DNA from: Bacteroidales bacterium
Lineage (GTDB): Bacteria > Bacteroidota > Bacteroidia > Bacteroidales > UBA932
DNA: 64,000 nucleotides
Direction of reading: 5' to 3'
Assembly (NCBI GenBank): GCA_017443465.1
Contig: JAFRXO010000009.1
Location: 1 to 64,000, forward strand
Positions 25,675-35,027 of the stretch are shown here, in pieces (position 1 is the first letter of the stretch; every line of letters begins with the position of its first letter). A program made the position numbers and the translations under genes. The notes beneath the pieces are model-generated. The model was not told the DNA's origin, searched no databases, and saw nothing but the letters and a program-made list of their open reading frames with translations.

Positions 25675-28600
25675 ATGCAAAGCAAAGGTGCAATCAGATT
25701 AGTGGCGATTCTGCTGATTATCGCAAGTTTGTGGCAACTTTCCTTTACCCTGGTGACAAATCTCCAGGAGAAGAAGGCCAAGGATTTCGCTGAGAAAGCG
25801 GTGCTTGCGGCACAGCAGACCCCTGCGTTCGGCAATGTTGCAGCCGACGATCAGGCATTCTGGCTGGATTCAATCAGAACAGACCAGAACAGGTGGTTCC
25901 TGGATTCCATCGCAACCAAGAAAGTCTATCTTGGCTACACTTACCAGGACGTAAAGAACAGGGAGATAAATCTTGGTCTCGACCTCAAGGGCGGTATGAA
26001 CGTCATGCTGCAGGTCGAACTCGAAGACCTTGTAAAAGCTATATCCGGCAACAACCAGAATCCCGCCTTCCTGCAGGCACTCTCTCTCGCAGAGGAGCGC
26101 AGCGTCACCTCCAGGCGCGACTTCATCACTGAATTCGCTGACGCATGGCAGGAGGTCGGTGCCGGACAGAGGCTCGCCCAGATTTTCGGTACATATGAAA
26201 TGAGGGACAGGATCAAACCCGAGTCCACCGACGAGAATGTCATCTCTGTCATCAGGGAAGAGGCCGAAAGTGCCATCGCCAACTCATTCAATGTCCTCCG
26301 TAACCGTATCGACCGCTTCGGTGTTACCCAGCCCTCCATCCAGAGGCTTGGCAACAGCGGCAGGATCCTCGTCGAGCTTCCTGGCGTGAAGGAGCCTGAG
26401 CGTGTGCGCAAACTTCTCCAGGGAACCGCATCCCTCGAATTCTGGACAACCTTCGACAATGCTGAGATCGCTCAGTACATCGAAGAGGCCAACTCCATGC
26501 TCGCACAGATCCTTTCCGACGACGCTCCTGAGGCTCCCGAGGCTACAGAAGCAACTGCTGCACAGCAGACTAACGCCGCCGACAGCCTTCTCCAGCAGGA
26601 GATCGCCCAGAACGCCGACAATGCCGCAGAGATGGAGCAGTTCCGCAAGGCCAATCCTCTCTACGCAATTCTCCAGCCTTCACAGGCCAGGGGCAATGCA
26701 TGCATAGGTTTCTCCGTCGCAGCCGACACCGCCAAGGTCAACAGGTATCTGGCCATGCCGCAGATCCGCGAGATCTTCCCGCCGGAGTTCAAGGCTATGT
26801 GGAGTGTCAAGCCGACCTCTATGATTGAGGGTAACACCAACATCTATGAGCTCATCGCCATCAAGGACAACTCCCGCACCGGCACCGCTCCCCTCGACGG
26901 CGGAGCAGTCACCGACGCCCGCGTTTCCTATGACGGCCAGGGTGTCAACAGGGGAACTCCTTCAGTGTCCATGTCAATGAACGCCGAGGGCGCCACCACC
27001 TGGGCACGCCTTACCAAGGAGAACATCGGCAAACAGATCGCCATCGTCCTGGACGGAATGGTTTACTCCTATCCGAATGTCCAGACCGAAATCACAGGCG
27101 GACAGTCCTCCATCTCCGGAAACTTCACCGTAGAAGAGGCAACCGACCTTACCAACGTCCTCAAGTCCGGTAAGCTTCCCGCTCCGGCCAAGATCATCCA
27201 GGAGCAGGTCGTAGGTCCCTCCCTCGGTGCAAGGTCCATCAAGTCTGGTATGATTTCCTTCTTGATCGCCTTCCTGCTGGTCCTCATCTACATGGTTCTC
27301 TTCTACTCGGGAGCCGGACTTGCAGCTGACGCCGCCCTTCTGTGCAACGTCCTCCTGCTCTTCGGAACCCTGGTTTCCTTCGGCGCCGTCCTGACCCTGC
27401 CCGGTATCGCCGGTCTCGTCCTGACGATGGGTATGGCTGTTGACGCGAACGTTATTATCTACGAGAGGATCAAAGAGGAACTAGCTGCCGGAAAGGGCCT
27501 TTCCAAGGCTATCGCAGACGGTTATCACAACGCTTACTCCGCCATTATCGACGGACAGGTGACCACCCTCCTTACCGGTATCGTCCTCTTCGTGTTCGGT
27601 TCCGGCCCGGTCCAGGGCTTCGCCACCACCCTTATCATCGGTATCATCACTTCAGTGCTGACCTCCATCTTCATTTCGAGGCTCATCCTGGAGCGCCGTG
27701 CAAGCAAGGGCAAGAGCATTTCCTTCGACAACAACATCACCCGCAACTTCCTCAAGAACACCCACATCGACTTCCTCGGCGCAAGGAAATGGTCCTACAT
27801 CATCTCCGGAACGCTCATCGTCCTGTCCCTCGCATCCATATGCTTCAAGGGCTTCACCTACGGTGTCGATTTCATGGGTGGCCGTACATATGTCGTACGC
27901 TTTGACCAGCCGGTCGCTGCCGAGACTGTAAGGGATGCTGTCGAGGCTGTTTTCTCCTCCGCTGGCGAAGGCGCTTCCGCAGAGGTCAAGCAGTTCGGTG
28001 GTCCGACCCAGATGAAGATCACCACCACCTACAAGGTTGACCAGGAATCTACCGATGTTGATACAGAGGTTGAAGGAATGCTCTTCGATGCTGTCAAGCA
28101 GTTCTACAAGGAGCCGATCCAGCTGAGTGACTTCACCTCAACGCTTGCTAATCCCAATGGTATCATTTCCGCCGACAAGGTTGGTCCTACCATCGCAAGC
28201 GACATGAGGCGCAACGCCATCATCGCAGTCATCCTTGCCCTGTTCGTCATCTTCGCCTACATCGCAGTTCGATTCAAGGGCTGGACCTGGGGACTCGGAG
28301 GTGTCGTTTCACTGGCTCACACCGCTATCATCGTCATCGGTTTCTTCTCCTTCTTCAGCGGCATCCTGCCGTTCAACCTGGACGTTGACCAGACGTTTAT
28401 CGCGGCTATCCTGACCATCATCGGTTACGCCATCAACGACAACGTGGTTATCTTCGACCGAATCAGGGAATACCGCTCCCTGCATCCGAATACGGACTTC
28501 AAGACCAACACCAACCTGGCGTTGAACGCAACCTTGACACGTACCGTAAACACCTCTATCACAACCCTTATCACAATGCTCGCCATTGCGATCTTCGGTG

Positions 28601-28761
28601 GTGAATCCATCAGGGGACTGTCAGTTGCCCTCTGCCTTGGTGTTGTCATCGGAACCTATGCGTCCATCATGATCGGTACACCTGTGATGTACGACTCAAC
28701 CGTCGCAGCACAGAAGCGCAAAGAAGAAAAGAATCCTACCAAGGCGGTTGTCAAGAAGTAG
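25675..28761 (+). CDS. secDF: Fused protein translocase subunit SecDF
   Basis: A 1028-residue inner-membrane protein that uses the proton gradient to help pull proteins through SecYEG. SecD fills about residues 1-685: TM1 (RLVAILLIIASLWQLSF), the P1 start REINLGLDLKGGMNVML, and TM4 GLVLTMGMAVDANVIIYERI near 585. SecF follows from about 695 (FLGARKWSYIISG), with VDFMGGRTYVVRF and GYAINDNVVIFDRIREYRS near 920. The fused form is normal in Bacteroidota. A Glu/Ala-rich insert near 285-330 (APEAPEATEATAAQQ) in P1 is a low-complexity extension. The gene ends within a palindrome shared with dnaE. Confidence 0.97.
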   Translation: MQSKGAIRLVAILLIIASLWQLSFTLVTNLQEKKAKDFAEKAVLAAQQTPAFGNVAADDQAFWLDSIRTDQNRWFLDSIATKKVYLGYTYQDVKNREINLGLDLKGGMNVMLQVELEDLVKAISGNNQNPAFLQALSLAEERSVTSRRDFITEFADAWQEVGAGQRLAQIFGTYEMRDRIKPESTDENVISVIREEAESAIANSFNVLRNRIDRFGVTQPSIQRLGNSGRILVELPGVKEPERVRKLLQGTASLEFWTTFDNAEIAQYIEEANSMLAQILSDDAPEAPEATEATAAQQTNAADSLLQQEIAQNADNAAEMEQFRKANPLYAILQPSQARGNACIGFSVAADTAKVNRYLAMPQIREIFPPEFKAMWSVKPTSMIEGNTNIYELIAIKDNSRTGTAPLDGGAVTDARVSYDGQGVNRGTPSVSMSMNAEGATTWARLTKENIGKQIAIVLDGMVYSYPNVQTEITGGQSSISGNFTVEEATDLTNVLKSGKLPAPAKIIQEQVVGPSLGARSIKSGMISFLIAFLLVLIYMVLFYSGAGLAADAALLCNVLLLFGTLVSFGAVLTLPGIAGLVLTMGMAVDANVIIYERIKEELAAGKGLSKAIADGYHNAYSAIIDGQVTTLLTGIVLFVFGSGPVQGFATTLIIGIITSVLTSIFISRLILERRASKGKSISFDNNITRNFLKNTHIDFLGARKWSYIISGTLIVLSLASICFKGFTYGVDFMGGRTYVVRFDQPVAAETVRDAVEAVFSSAGEGASAEVKQFGGPTQMKITTTYKVDQESTDVDTEVEGMLFDAVKQFYKEPIQLSDFTSTLANPNGIISADKVGPTIASDMRRNAIIAVILALFVIFAYIAVRFKGWTWGLGGVVSLAHTAIIVIGFFSFFSGILPFNLDVDQTFIAAILTIIGYAINDNVVIFDRIREYRSLHPNTDFKTNTNLALNATLTRTVNTSITTLITMLAIAIFGGESIRGLSVALCLGVVIGTYASIMIGTPVMYDSTVAAQKRKEEKNPTKAVVKK

Positions 28762-28779
28762 CTTTACTTCTTGACAACC
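28746..28779. terminator. Perfect palindrome spanning the convergent secDF and dnaE stops
   Basis: A 15-bp perfect inverted repeat (28746-28760 with 28765-28779, loop GCTT) holds the final codons of both convergent genes. Both proteins end Val-Val-Lys-Lys-stop. It can form a bidirectional hairpin in both mRNAs, probably ending transcription or protecting 3' ends. It lacks a T-tract, so it is not a textbook intrinsic terminator. Confidence 0.5.
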
Positions 28780-31700
28780 TCCCATTGGAGACCCAGAGAG
28801 TCGACTCCGTCTATCAAGTCGGAGTCGACTGTTATTTTGTACTTGCGTGAAGACATGTTGATCCTGTAGCGGGTCTGCGGATCATAGAGCTGAAGATAGA
28901 GGGGCACGTTCCCCTTATGGCTCTTGAGGACATCTACAAGGGAATGACGGAATTCCTGTGTCAGGACAGGGGTATTCAGGCATATGCGGAAGCCCGCTAC
29001 GAAATCGTCAGTGACATTGCCCAGGAGGCGGACAGACTTGACCTTGAAATCCCAGGGTACCGGCTTTCCGTCGTCCCGGGGAGCCCATTTAGGACCGACT
29101 TCGCCTTCTATGAAGATCCTCTCGCCTTTGCCAAGGTAGGGCAGGAAGGTCTCATGGTCCTTACCGAAGAGGGCCAGCTCATAGCTGCCGCTGTAATCTT
29201 CTATCATGGTTTTGGACCACGGCCGGTTGCTTTTTGTCGTAAGGACCTTGGAATCAGTAACTATTCCTGCGACGCAAATCTTTGCCTTCTGCTTCTTGGT
29301 CTCACATTCCTGGATATATTCACCCAGACGAGAGAGCTCACAATTGGTAAAGGTCTTTATCTCAAAGGCATATTGGTCGAGAGGATGGGACGACAGGTAC
29401 ATCCCGACAAGTTCTTTCTCCCGCTGCAGGATGTCCATTATATCCTCGTCCCCGCTCATTGTCGGAACTTCCGGCCTCACAGGCTTGAATTCTTCCGTGT
29501 CCCCGAATAGGGATATGGTAGCATTTTCCTTGTCTTGCCTGACAAGTTCGCCATAGCGCAGGACGGAGTCGATGAACGGTTCCCCGTCGGCCGCAGGACG
29601 GAAATACTGGGTTCTCTTGTGGCCGAAGGAATCCAGGGCTCCGGACCACACCAGGGTCTCCATGGCCTTCCTGTTGACGCCTCCGGCCATCCTTTCCACG
29701 AAATCATAAAGGTCTTTGAACTGGCCTCCGGATTCCCTCTCGGTGATAATGGCATCAACCACATTGGAGCCGAAGCCCTTGAGGCCTCCGAGTCCGAAAC
29801 GGATGTTGCCGTCCTTGTTGACTGTGAAATGGGCGTCAGACTCGTTTACATCCGGGCTGAGGACCTTGATACGGTGGCGTTTGCAATCGTCCATTATGGA
29901 CTTCAGCTCTTCCATGTTGCCGAGATTCTGGCTCAGGTTGGCCGCCTGGAATTCGGAGGGATAGTGAGCTTTCAGCCATGCAACCTGGTAGGACACCCAA
30001 GCATAGCAGGTAGCGTGAGACTTGTTGAAAGCATATGAGGCGAACTTGCGCCAGTCCGCCCAGATCTTCTCGAGCATTTCGAGAGGATGACCGTTCTTGG
30101 TTCCGCCCTCGATGAACTCCGAGTGAAGGGATTCCAGGACGTCCAGTTTCTTCTTTCCCATGGCTTTGCGGAGCTTGTCCGCCTTGCCGCGCGAGAAACC
30201 TGCGACCTTCTGGGAAATCCTCATCACCTGCTCCTGGTAAACGGTCACGCCATAGGTCTCCTTCAGGTACTCTTCCATGTCCGGAAGGTCGTAGCTGATC
30301 TTTGTCGGATCCTTTTTCCTCTCCACGAAGTCCGGGATGTAGTCCATCGGCCCCGGACGGTAGAGGGCGTTCATGGCTATGAGGTCCTCGAAACGCTCGG
30401 GATGAAGTCTCTGCAGCCAGTTTATCATGCCCCCAGACTCAAACTGGAAGACCGATTTGGTGTCTCCGCGGGAGTAAAGTTCATAGACTTTCGGATCGTC
30501 TATCGGGATGTTCTCGATATCGATATCCACGCCGAAACGCTTCTTGATGAGTCTCTGGCATTCCATTATGATGGACAGGGTGGAAAGCCCAAGGAAGTCC
30601 ATCTTGAGCATTCCAACCTCCTCGATGTAGGAGCCTTCGTACTGGCTGACCCAGACATCCTGGTCCGTTGCCTTGTCGTGGCCCATCGTAATGGGAATGT
30701 AATTCGTAAGGTCCCCGCGCCCGATGATCATGGCGCAGGCGTGAATTCCGGTCTGCCTGATGGATCCCTCCAGCTGGAGGGCATAGTTCAGGACCTCTTT
30801 AACCAGAGGCTGTCCTTCTTCATACTCCTTCTTGAGTTCCGGAATATATTTCACGCAGTTCTTCAGCGTGGGCTTTATGTCCTTCGGATTCCCTTCCTTG
30901 TCCACAACTCCGGCGACCTGGAAGGCCCTGTCAGGGACCAGCTTGGCCAGCCTGTTCGTCTCGTCAAGGGGCAAGTGGCTGATCCTTCCGACGTCCTTGA
31001 TGGCCATCTTTGCGGCCATGGTGCCGAATGTGATGACATGGGATATGTGGTCGGTACCGTATTTCTCCTGAACGTACTGGATGACCTTGTAGCGGCCTTC
31101 ATCATCGAAGTCCACGTCGATATCCGGCATGGAAATACGCTCCGGGTTGAGGAATCTCTCGAAAAGGAGGTCGTACTTGATCGGATCCAGATTGGTGATC
31201 CTGAGGCAATAGGCGACACAAGATCCGGCGGCAGAACCTCGACCAGGGCCTACGGAAACCCCATGGGTTTTCCCCCAGTTGATGAAGTCCTGGACTATGA
31301 GGAAATAGTCCGGGAATCCCATCCTGGATATGGTCTTGAGCTCGAACTTTATCCGGTCCAGGACAGAGGCATCCGGCGATTCTCCGTAGCGTTCTTTAGC
31401 CCCTTTATATGTAAGGTGACACAGGTAGGCCACCGACTGGCAGAAGCTGTCCCCCCTGTAGTTCCCTTTTTCGTCATTCCGCCCCTCGTCTATCTCCTCG
31501 CGGTATTTTTCCATATACTCGTCGATCTTGGAGAGGAAGTCCTCCGGAAGGACGAATATAGGAAGCACATGGCCGCGGTCTATCTCGTATCTCTCGATCT
31601 TATCGAGCACCTCCATGGTGTTGTCAATGGCCTCGGGATGGTCCGGGAACAGGGCCCTCATTTCCTCCTCGCTTTTGAGATACTCCTGACGGGTGTAGCG

Positions 31701-32423
31701 GAGACGGTCGACATCATCAACGAACGAATTGGTTGTCAAGCATATGAGCCTGTCGTGTGCTTCGCCGTCCTCTTTCCGCACGAAATGCACGTCGTTGGTG
31801 GCTATCACCTTCACATTGTGCTTTTCAGCCAGTTCGAACAGAATCTTGTTGTACTTCTTCTGCTCTTCCCAGACCTCCAGCGACTGCCCCGGGACCTCCG
31901 TCTTATGGAGCATCACCTCCAGGTAATAATCCTCGCCGAAGACTTTCTTGTGCCATTCGATGGCCTCTTCAGCCCCGGCTATGTCCCCCTGAAGGATCTT
32001 TCTCGGCACCTCTCCGGCTATGCACGCAGACGAGCATATGAGATCCTCATGATACTTCTCAAGGACCTCGTGCGAGACCCTGGGACGATAATACATTCCG
32101 TTTATATGGGCCTCGGAGACTATCTTCATCAGGTTCTGGTAGCCATGGTAGTTCTTCGCCAGGAGGATGAGGTGATAGTAGCCTTTTTTCTTCTCGCGGT
32201 GGTCCCCCACGGACACATAGATCTCGCATCCGATCACCGGTTTGATGTCGGGGTGCTTCTTGGCGAATTTGAAGAACTCTTTGACTCCGAACATGTTGCC
32301 ATGGTCGGTAATCGCAAGTCCGCTCATTCCCAGCTCTTCCGCGCGGTTGAACAGGTTCTCGATAGATGACTGCCCGTCCAGGATGGAATACTGGGTGTGT
32401 ACGTGGAGGTGTACAAAAGACAT
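28764..32423 (-). CDS. dnaE: DNA polymerase III alpha subunit
   Basis: The 1219-residue replicative polymerase. The N-terminal PHP domain has intact metal-binding motifs (HLHVHTQYSILDG, then AITDHGNM). The catalytic palm carries PDIDVDFDDEGRY near residue 434, preceded by GPGRGSAAGSCVAYCL. The finger and beta-binding region includes FASYAFNKSHATCYAWVSY, and an OB-fold lies near 1000-1100 (KICVAGIVTDSKVL). Length is typical for DnaE1. The intact PHP residues leave room for proofreading activity, but this is inference. It is convergent with secDF, with only two bases between the stops, and the EEP-family gene begins upstream on the same strand with four bases between. Confidence 0.97.
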   Translation of the reverse strand: MSFVHLHVHTQYSILDGQSSIENLFNRAEELGMSGLAITDHGNMFGVKEFFKFAKKHPDIKPVIGCEIYVSVGDHREKKKGYYHLILLAKNYHGYQNLMKIVSEAHINGMYYRPRVSHEVLEKYHEDLICSSACIAGEVPRKILQGDIAGAEEAIEWHKKVFGEDYYLEVMLHKTEVPGQSLEVWEEQKKYNKILFELAEKHNVKVIATNDVHFVRKEDGEAHDRLICLTTNSFVDDVDRLRYTRQEYLKSEEEMRALFPDHPEAIDNTMEVLDKIERYEIDRGHVLPIFVLPEDFLSKIDEYMEKYREEIDEGRNDEKGNYRGDSFCQSVAYLCHLTYKGAKERYGESPDASVLDRIKFELKTISRMGFPDYFLIVQDFINWGKTHGVSVGPGRGSAAGSCVAYCLRITNLDPIKYDLLFERFLNPERISMPDIDVDFDDEGRYKVIQYVQEKYGTDHISHVITFGTMAAKMAIKDVGRISHLPLDETNRLAKLVPDRAFQVAGVVDKEGNPKDIKPTLKNCVKYIPELKKEYEEGQPLVKEVLNYALQLEGSIRQTGIHACAMIIGRGDLTNYIPITMGHDKATDQDVWVSQYEGSYIEEVGMLKMDFLGLSTLSIIMECQRLIKKRFGVDIDIENIPIDDPKVYELYSRGDTKSVFQFESGGMINWLQRLHPERFEDLIAMNALYRPGPMDYIPDFVERKKDPTKISYDLPDMEEYLKETYGVTVYQEQVMRISQKVAGFSRGKADKLRKAMGKKKLDVLESLHSEFIEGGTKNGHPLEMLEKIWADWRKFASYAFNKSHATCYAWVSYQVAWLKAHYPSEFQAANLSQNLGNMEELKSIMDDCKRHRIKVLSPDVNESDAHFTVNKDGNIRFGLGGLKGFGSNVVDAIITERESGGQFKDLYDFVERMAGGVNRKAMETLVWSGALDSFGHKRTQYFRPAADGEPFIDSVLRYGELVRQDKENATISLFGDTEEFKPVRPEVPTMSGDEDIMDILQREKELVGMYLSSHPLDQYAFEIKTFTNCELSRLGEYIQECETKKQKAKICVAGIVTDSKVLTTKSNRPWSKTMIEDYSGSYELALFGKDHETFLPYLGKGERIFIEGEVGPKWAPRDDGKPVPWDFKVKSVRLLGNVTDDFVAGFRICLNTPVLTQEFRHSLVDVLKSHKGNVPLYLQLYDPQTRYRINMSSRKYKITVDSDLIDGVDSLGLQWEVVKK

Positions 32424-32427
32424 ATGT

Positions 32428-33276
32428 CTAGAAAACGAGGGTGGCGGTTATGGGATAATGGTCGGAAATAAATGCCCTGTCGAAATACGGCTTCGTGATG
32501 GTCTCATAAACAGTGCAGGAGCTGAAGCCGCTGTAGTAGATGTAATCTATGATCGTGTTCGGATCCTTTACCGATCCCCAGCCGTTGTAGGTAATGTGAT
32601 GGTCGGTCTTGACTGCGGTCTCCCTGGCTGAAACCATCTTTCCTTCAAGGGCTTTCAGGCACGGGTCATCCATCCTTACGTTGAAGTCTCCGGTAAGGAC
32701 CATCGGGAATCCCTCGGGATTGATGTCCTTGATCCTGTCAACTATAAGGGCAAGTCCCTTAAGACGGGCTTCTTTTCCGATATGGTCGAGATGGGTGTTT
32801 ACATAATAGAATTCCTTTCCGGACTTCTTGTCCTTGAGAAGTGCCCAGGTAGCAGTGCGGAAGCACGCAGCATCCCAGCCCATGGACGGAGTGTCCGGAG
32901 TCTCTGAAAGCCAGAAGGTTCCCCACTTGCGGAGCTTGATACGCTTGGTGTTGTAGAAGATGGCCATCTGCTCTCCCTTGTTCTTTCCGTCATCACGGCC
33001 GACACCGACACAGGAGTAACCCTTGCAGGCCTCGTCCAGGTAATCCTTCTGGAAATCATATGCTTCCTGAAGTCCGAAGATGTCCGGTTTCTGGTCGTTT
33101 ATCATCAATGCTGATGCAGGATACCTAAGTTTCCAGGAATTGGTACCGTCGTTGGCGGTCCCCAGACGGATGTTATAGGATATGACTTTAAGGCTGACGG
33201 GGCCCTTTGAACGGGCTTGTACACCGACTGGCAGCAGGATCAGGGCCACCAGGAGGGCAAATACTGTTTTCTTCAT
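32428..33276 (-). CDS. Exported endonuclease/exonuclease/phosphatase-family hydrolase
   Basis: A 282-residue protein with signal MKKTVFALLVALILLPVGVQA and an EEP fold: SYNIRLGTANDG near residue 35, DIFGLQEAYDFQ with the metal-binding Glu, YVNTHLDHIG, LTGDFNVRMDD, and the terminal FISDHYPITATLVF containing the catalytic Asp-His. Export argues for an extracytoplasmic phosphodiesterase, nuclease or sugar-phosphate hydrolase; the substrate is unknown. It has a near-perfect promoter at 33300-33332 and likely leads into dnaE, four bases downstream. A second exported EEP gene lies at 59869-60840 but is not closely similar. Confidence 0.88.
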   Translation of the reverse strand: MKKTVFALLVALILLPVGVQARSKGPVSLKVISYNIRLGTANDGTNSWKLRYPASALMINDQKPDIFGLQEAYDFQKDYLDEACKGYSCVGVGRDDGKNKGEQMAIFYNTKRIKLRKWGTFWLSETPDTPSMGWDAACFRTATWALLKDKKSGKEFYYVNTHLDHIGKEARLKGLALIVDRIKDINPEGFPMVLTGDFNVRMDDPCLKALEGKMVSARETAVKTDHHITYNGWGSVKDPNTIIDYIYYSGFSSCTVYETITKPYFDRAFISDHYPITATLVF

Positions 33277-33299
33277 CGCTTCTGGTTTTTCTGTAAAGA

Positions 33300-33332
33300 C
33301 AAATATAAAAAATAATAGCTACTTTTGCCAAA
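33300..33332 (-). promoter_or_regulatory. Promoter for the EEP gene and probably dnaE
   Basis: Minus strand TTTG (33329-33332) and TATATTTG (33300-33307) are 21 bp apart. It overlaps the divergent ThiL-like promoter, so the two may interfere. Confidence 0.65.
33320..33327 (+). promoter_or_regulatory. Probable -7 box for the ThiL-like gene
   Basis: TACTTTTG fits TAnnTTTG, 23 bases before the start codon. No -33 TTTG is seen at the usual distance. Confidence 0.45.
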
Positions 33333-33350
33333 GACCAGACAGCGAAAAAA

Positions 33351-34349
33351 ATGGCAGAAGACACATTCTACAACCTGGGGCGCATCGAAGCAATCCGCCG
33401 GCTCTACGAAGGATCCACCTACCGTCCTTTCCGCGCCGCACAGACCTTTCCCGCTGAAGGAGAAGGAGTAATATGCACCTCGCGATGCCTGATGGAAGGT
33501 GTCGATTTTGACCTGACCTACTTCCCGCTTCAGCACCTGGGGCACAAATGCGTCACCGCGGTGACAGGCTCGCTCTTTGCCGGATTCGCCCATCCGAAAA
33601 CGCTCACCGTGCGCATAGGAGTCTCTTCAAAACTCGATTTCAAGCATATGAAAATGCTCTGGGAAGGCATCTCCACCGCCGCCCGGAACTATGCATATGA
33701 AGATCTTGACCTCGACATAGCCCCCTCTATAAATGGCTTGTTCATAAGTGTTTCCGCTGTCGGAACCACTATAGGGGATTCCAAGAGGCCGGCAGTCCAG
33801 AGCAAGGACCTGCTGTGCATATCCGGCAGCCTCGGCGGAGCTTATTTCGGTTTCCGGATCCTGGAAGCGGGAAAGAAAGAGACTGATGAAAAGAAACGGT
33901 CAGAACTGCTGGAAAAGCATCGGCTGATGGTCGGAGACTACCTCCACCCGCAACTGAATCCCAACATAGTGGACCAGATGGAAGATTCCGGGATAATCCC
34001 TTCATATGGACAGCTGACCGACCGCGGCCTCGCTGACGCCGTACTGCAGACTGTCCGCGACACCGGGCTGGGCGCCAAGGTATATGCCGAACGCATCCCA
34101 TTCGAGGGCAACTCGTTCGACCTGGGCCGCGAACTTGGTGTGGACACGGTTTCCGCCGCTATGAACGGCGGTGAAGACTACCGCCTCCTCTACGTTGTCC
34201 CGATTTCGCAATTTGAGACATTCCGGCACGATTTCCAGACCTTCGAGGTGATCGGACATATGGCTCAGAGCGATGTAGGCGCGGTTCTTGTTACTCCGGA
34301 CGGCGTCGAACTTCCGATGAAGGCCCAGGGATGGCCCGAAAACGAATGA
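33351..34349 (+). CDS. ThiL-like (AIR-synthase fold) protein with lost catalytic Asp motifs
   Basis: A 332-residue cytosolic homologue of thiamine-monophosphate kinase. Homology is clear in CLMEGVDFDLTYFPLQHLGHK, DLLCISGSLGGAYFGFRILE and NGGEDYRLLYVVP. However, the metal/ATP-binding Asp motifs of ThiL are absent. No GDDAA is present in the first 50 residues, and the Asp before LxEGVHFD is Arg (TSRCLMEGVDF). The NxSDIxAMN segment reads TGSLFAGFAH, GGDT is replaced by APSI (DLDIAPSINGLF), and ISDGL by LTDRGLA. The reading frame is intact and normally encoded, so this is a maintained gene, probably a pseudo-kinase or a protein with another role. Automatic annotation would likely call it thiL, which I would not accept. 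The DUF4923-like exported protein follows 19 bases downstream. Confidence 0.78.
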   Translation: MAEDTFYNLGRIEAIRRLYEGSTYRPFRAAQTFPAEGEGVICTSRCLMEGVDFDLTYFPLQHLGHKCVTAVTGSLFAGFAHPKTLTVRIGVSSKLDFKHMKMLWEGISTAARNYAYEDLDLDIAPSINGLFISVSAVGTTIGDSKRPAVQSKDLLCISGSLGGAYFGFRILEAGKKETDEKKRSELLEKHRLMVGDYLHPQLNPNIVDQMEDSGIIPSYGQLTDRGLADAVLQTVRDTGLGAKVYAERIPFEGNSFDLGRELGVDTVSAAMNGGEDYRLLYVVPISQFETFRHDFQTFEVIGHMAQSDVGAVLVTPDGVELPMKAQGWPENE

Positions 34350-34368
34350 AAACTTTAATGCTAAACAT

Positions 34369-35025
34369 ATGAAAAAAGTCCTTATGATCCTCGCTGCATG
34401 CGCGGCGATGAGTTTCAGCGCAAGTGCGCAGGGCGGCCTCTCCTCGATCCTGGGAGCAGTTGCTGGTGCCGCCGACAATTCCGGAAAGACCGGTAACATC
34501 CTCAACTCCATTTCAAAGGTAATCTATTCCTACACCGGAAACCTGACCGCAGTCGACCTCCCCGGCAGATGGACCTATAACGGAGCTGCCGTCGGAGTCA
34601 GCAGTTCTTCCAATGCCCTCGCAAGCATAGCAGGCACGGCCGCAACCGCATCCATTGAAGACAAGGTGGATTCCTATCTGTCAAAGGTCGGCATCCGTCC
34701 CGGATCGGCCGTCTTCACCTTCAATGAAGACCTTACGTTCACCTGCCAGTTCGGGAAACTGCCTCTCTCAGGCACCTGGAAGACCCTCAATGACGGCAAG
34801 AACATCCAGCTGCAGTTCGGAAAGAACCTGAAGTACCTCTCAATGACAGGTACGCTCCAGAATTCACAGAATGGCTGCGAGATGCTTTTCGACGCCAGCA
34901 AGTTCCTGGGATTCGTCAAAAAAGTAGCCGCAGTCGCTGCTTCGCAGGGAACTACGGCTTCTATTCTTGGCAACATGGCCTCCAGCTACGACAATCTTAA
35001 GATCGGCTGGGAGCTCAAGAGATAG
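34369..35025 (+). CDS. Exported DUF4923-like lipocalin-type protein
   Basis: A 218-residue protein with signal MKKVLMILAACAAMSFSASA. After a Gly/Ala/Ser-rich segment (SSILGAVAGAADNSGKTGNI) it has DLPGRWTYNGAAVGVSS, then ASIEDKVDSYLSKVGIRPG, and strand-rich FTFNEDLTFTCQFGKLPLSG. This matches the layout I associate with DUF4923 in Bacteroidales, a lipocalin-like fold of unknown function. No catalytic motif is visible. It follows the ThiL-like gene on the same strand and is convergent with glyQS, two bases away. Confidence 0.68.
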   Translation: MKKVLMILAACAAMSFSASAQGGLSSILGAVAGAADNSGKTGNILNSISKVIYSYTGNLTAVDLPGRWTYNGAAVGVSSSSNALASIAGTAATASIEDKVDSYLSKVGIRPGSAVFTFNEDLTFTCQFGKLPLSGTWKTLNDGKNIQLQFGKNLKYLSMTGTLQNSQNGCEMLFDASKFLGFVKKVAAVAASQGTTASILGNMASSYDNLKIGWELKR

Positions 35026-35027
35026 AC

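Noticed and set aside
30087..32369. Long open frame of 760 codons on the plus strand opposite dnaE
   Set aside because: It is antisense to a complete, well-conserved dnaE, has no recognisable domain, and arises from strong third-position bias on the other strand.
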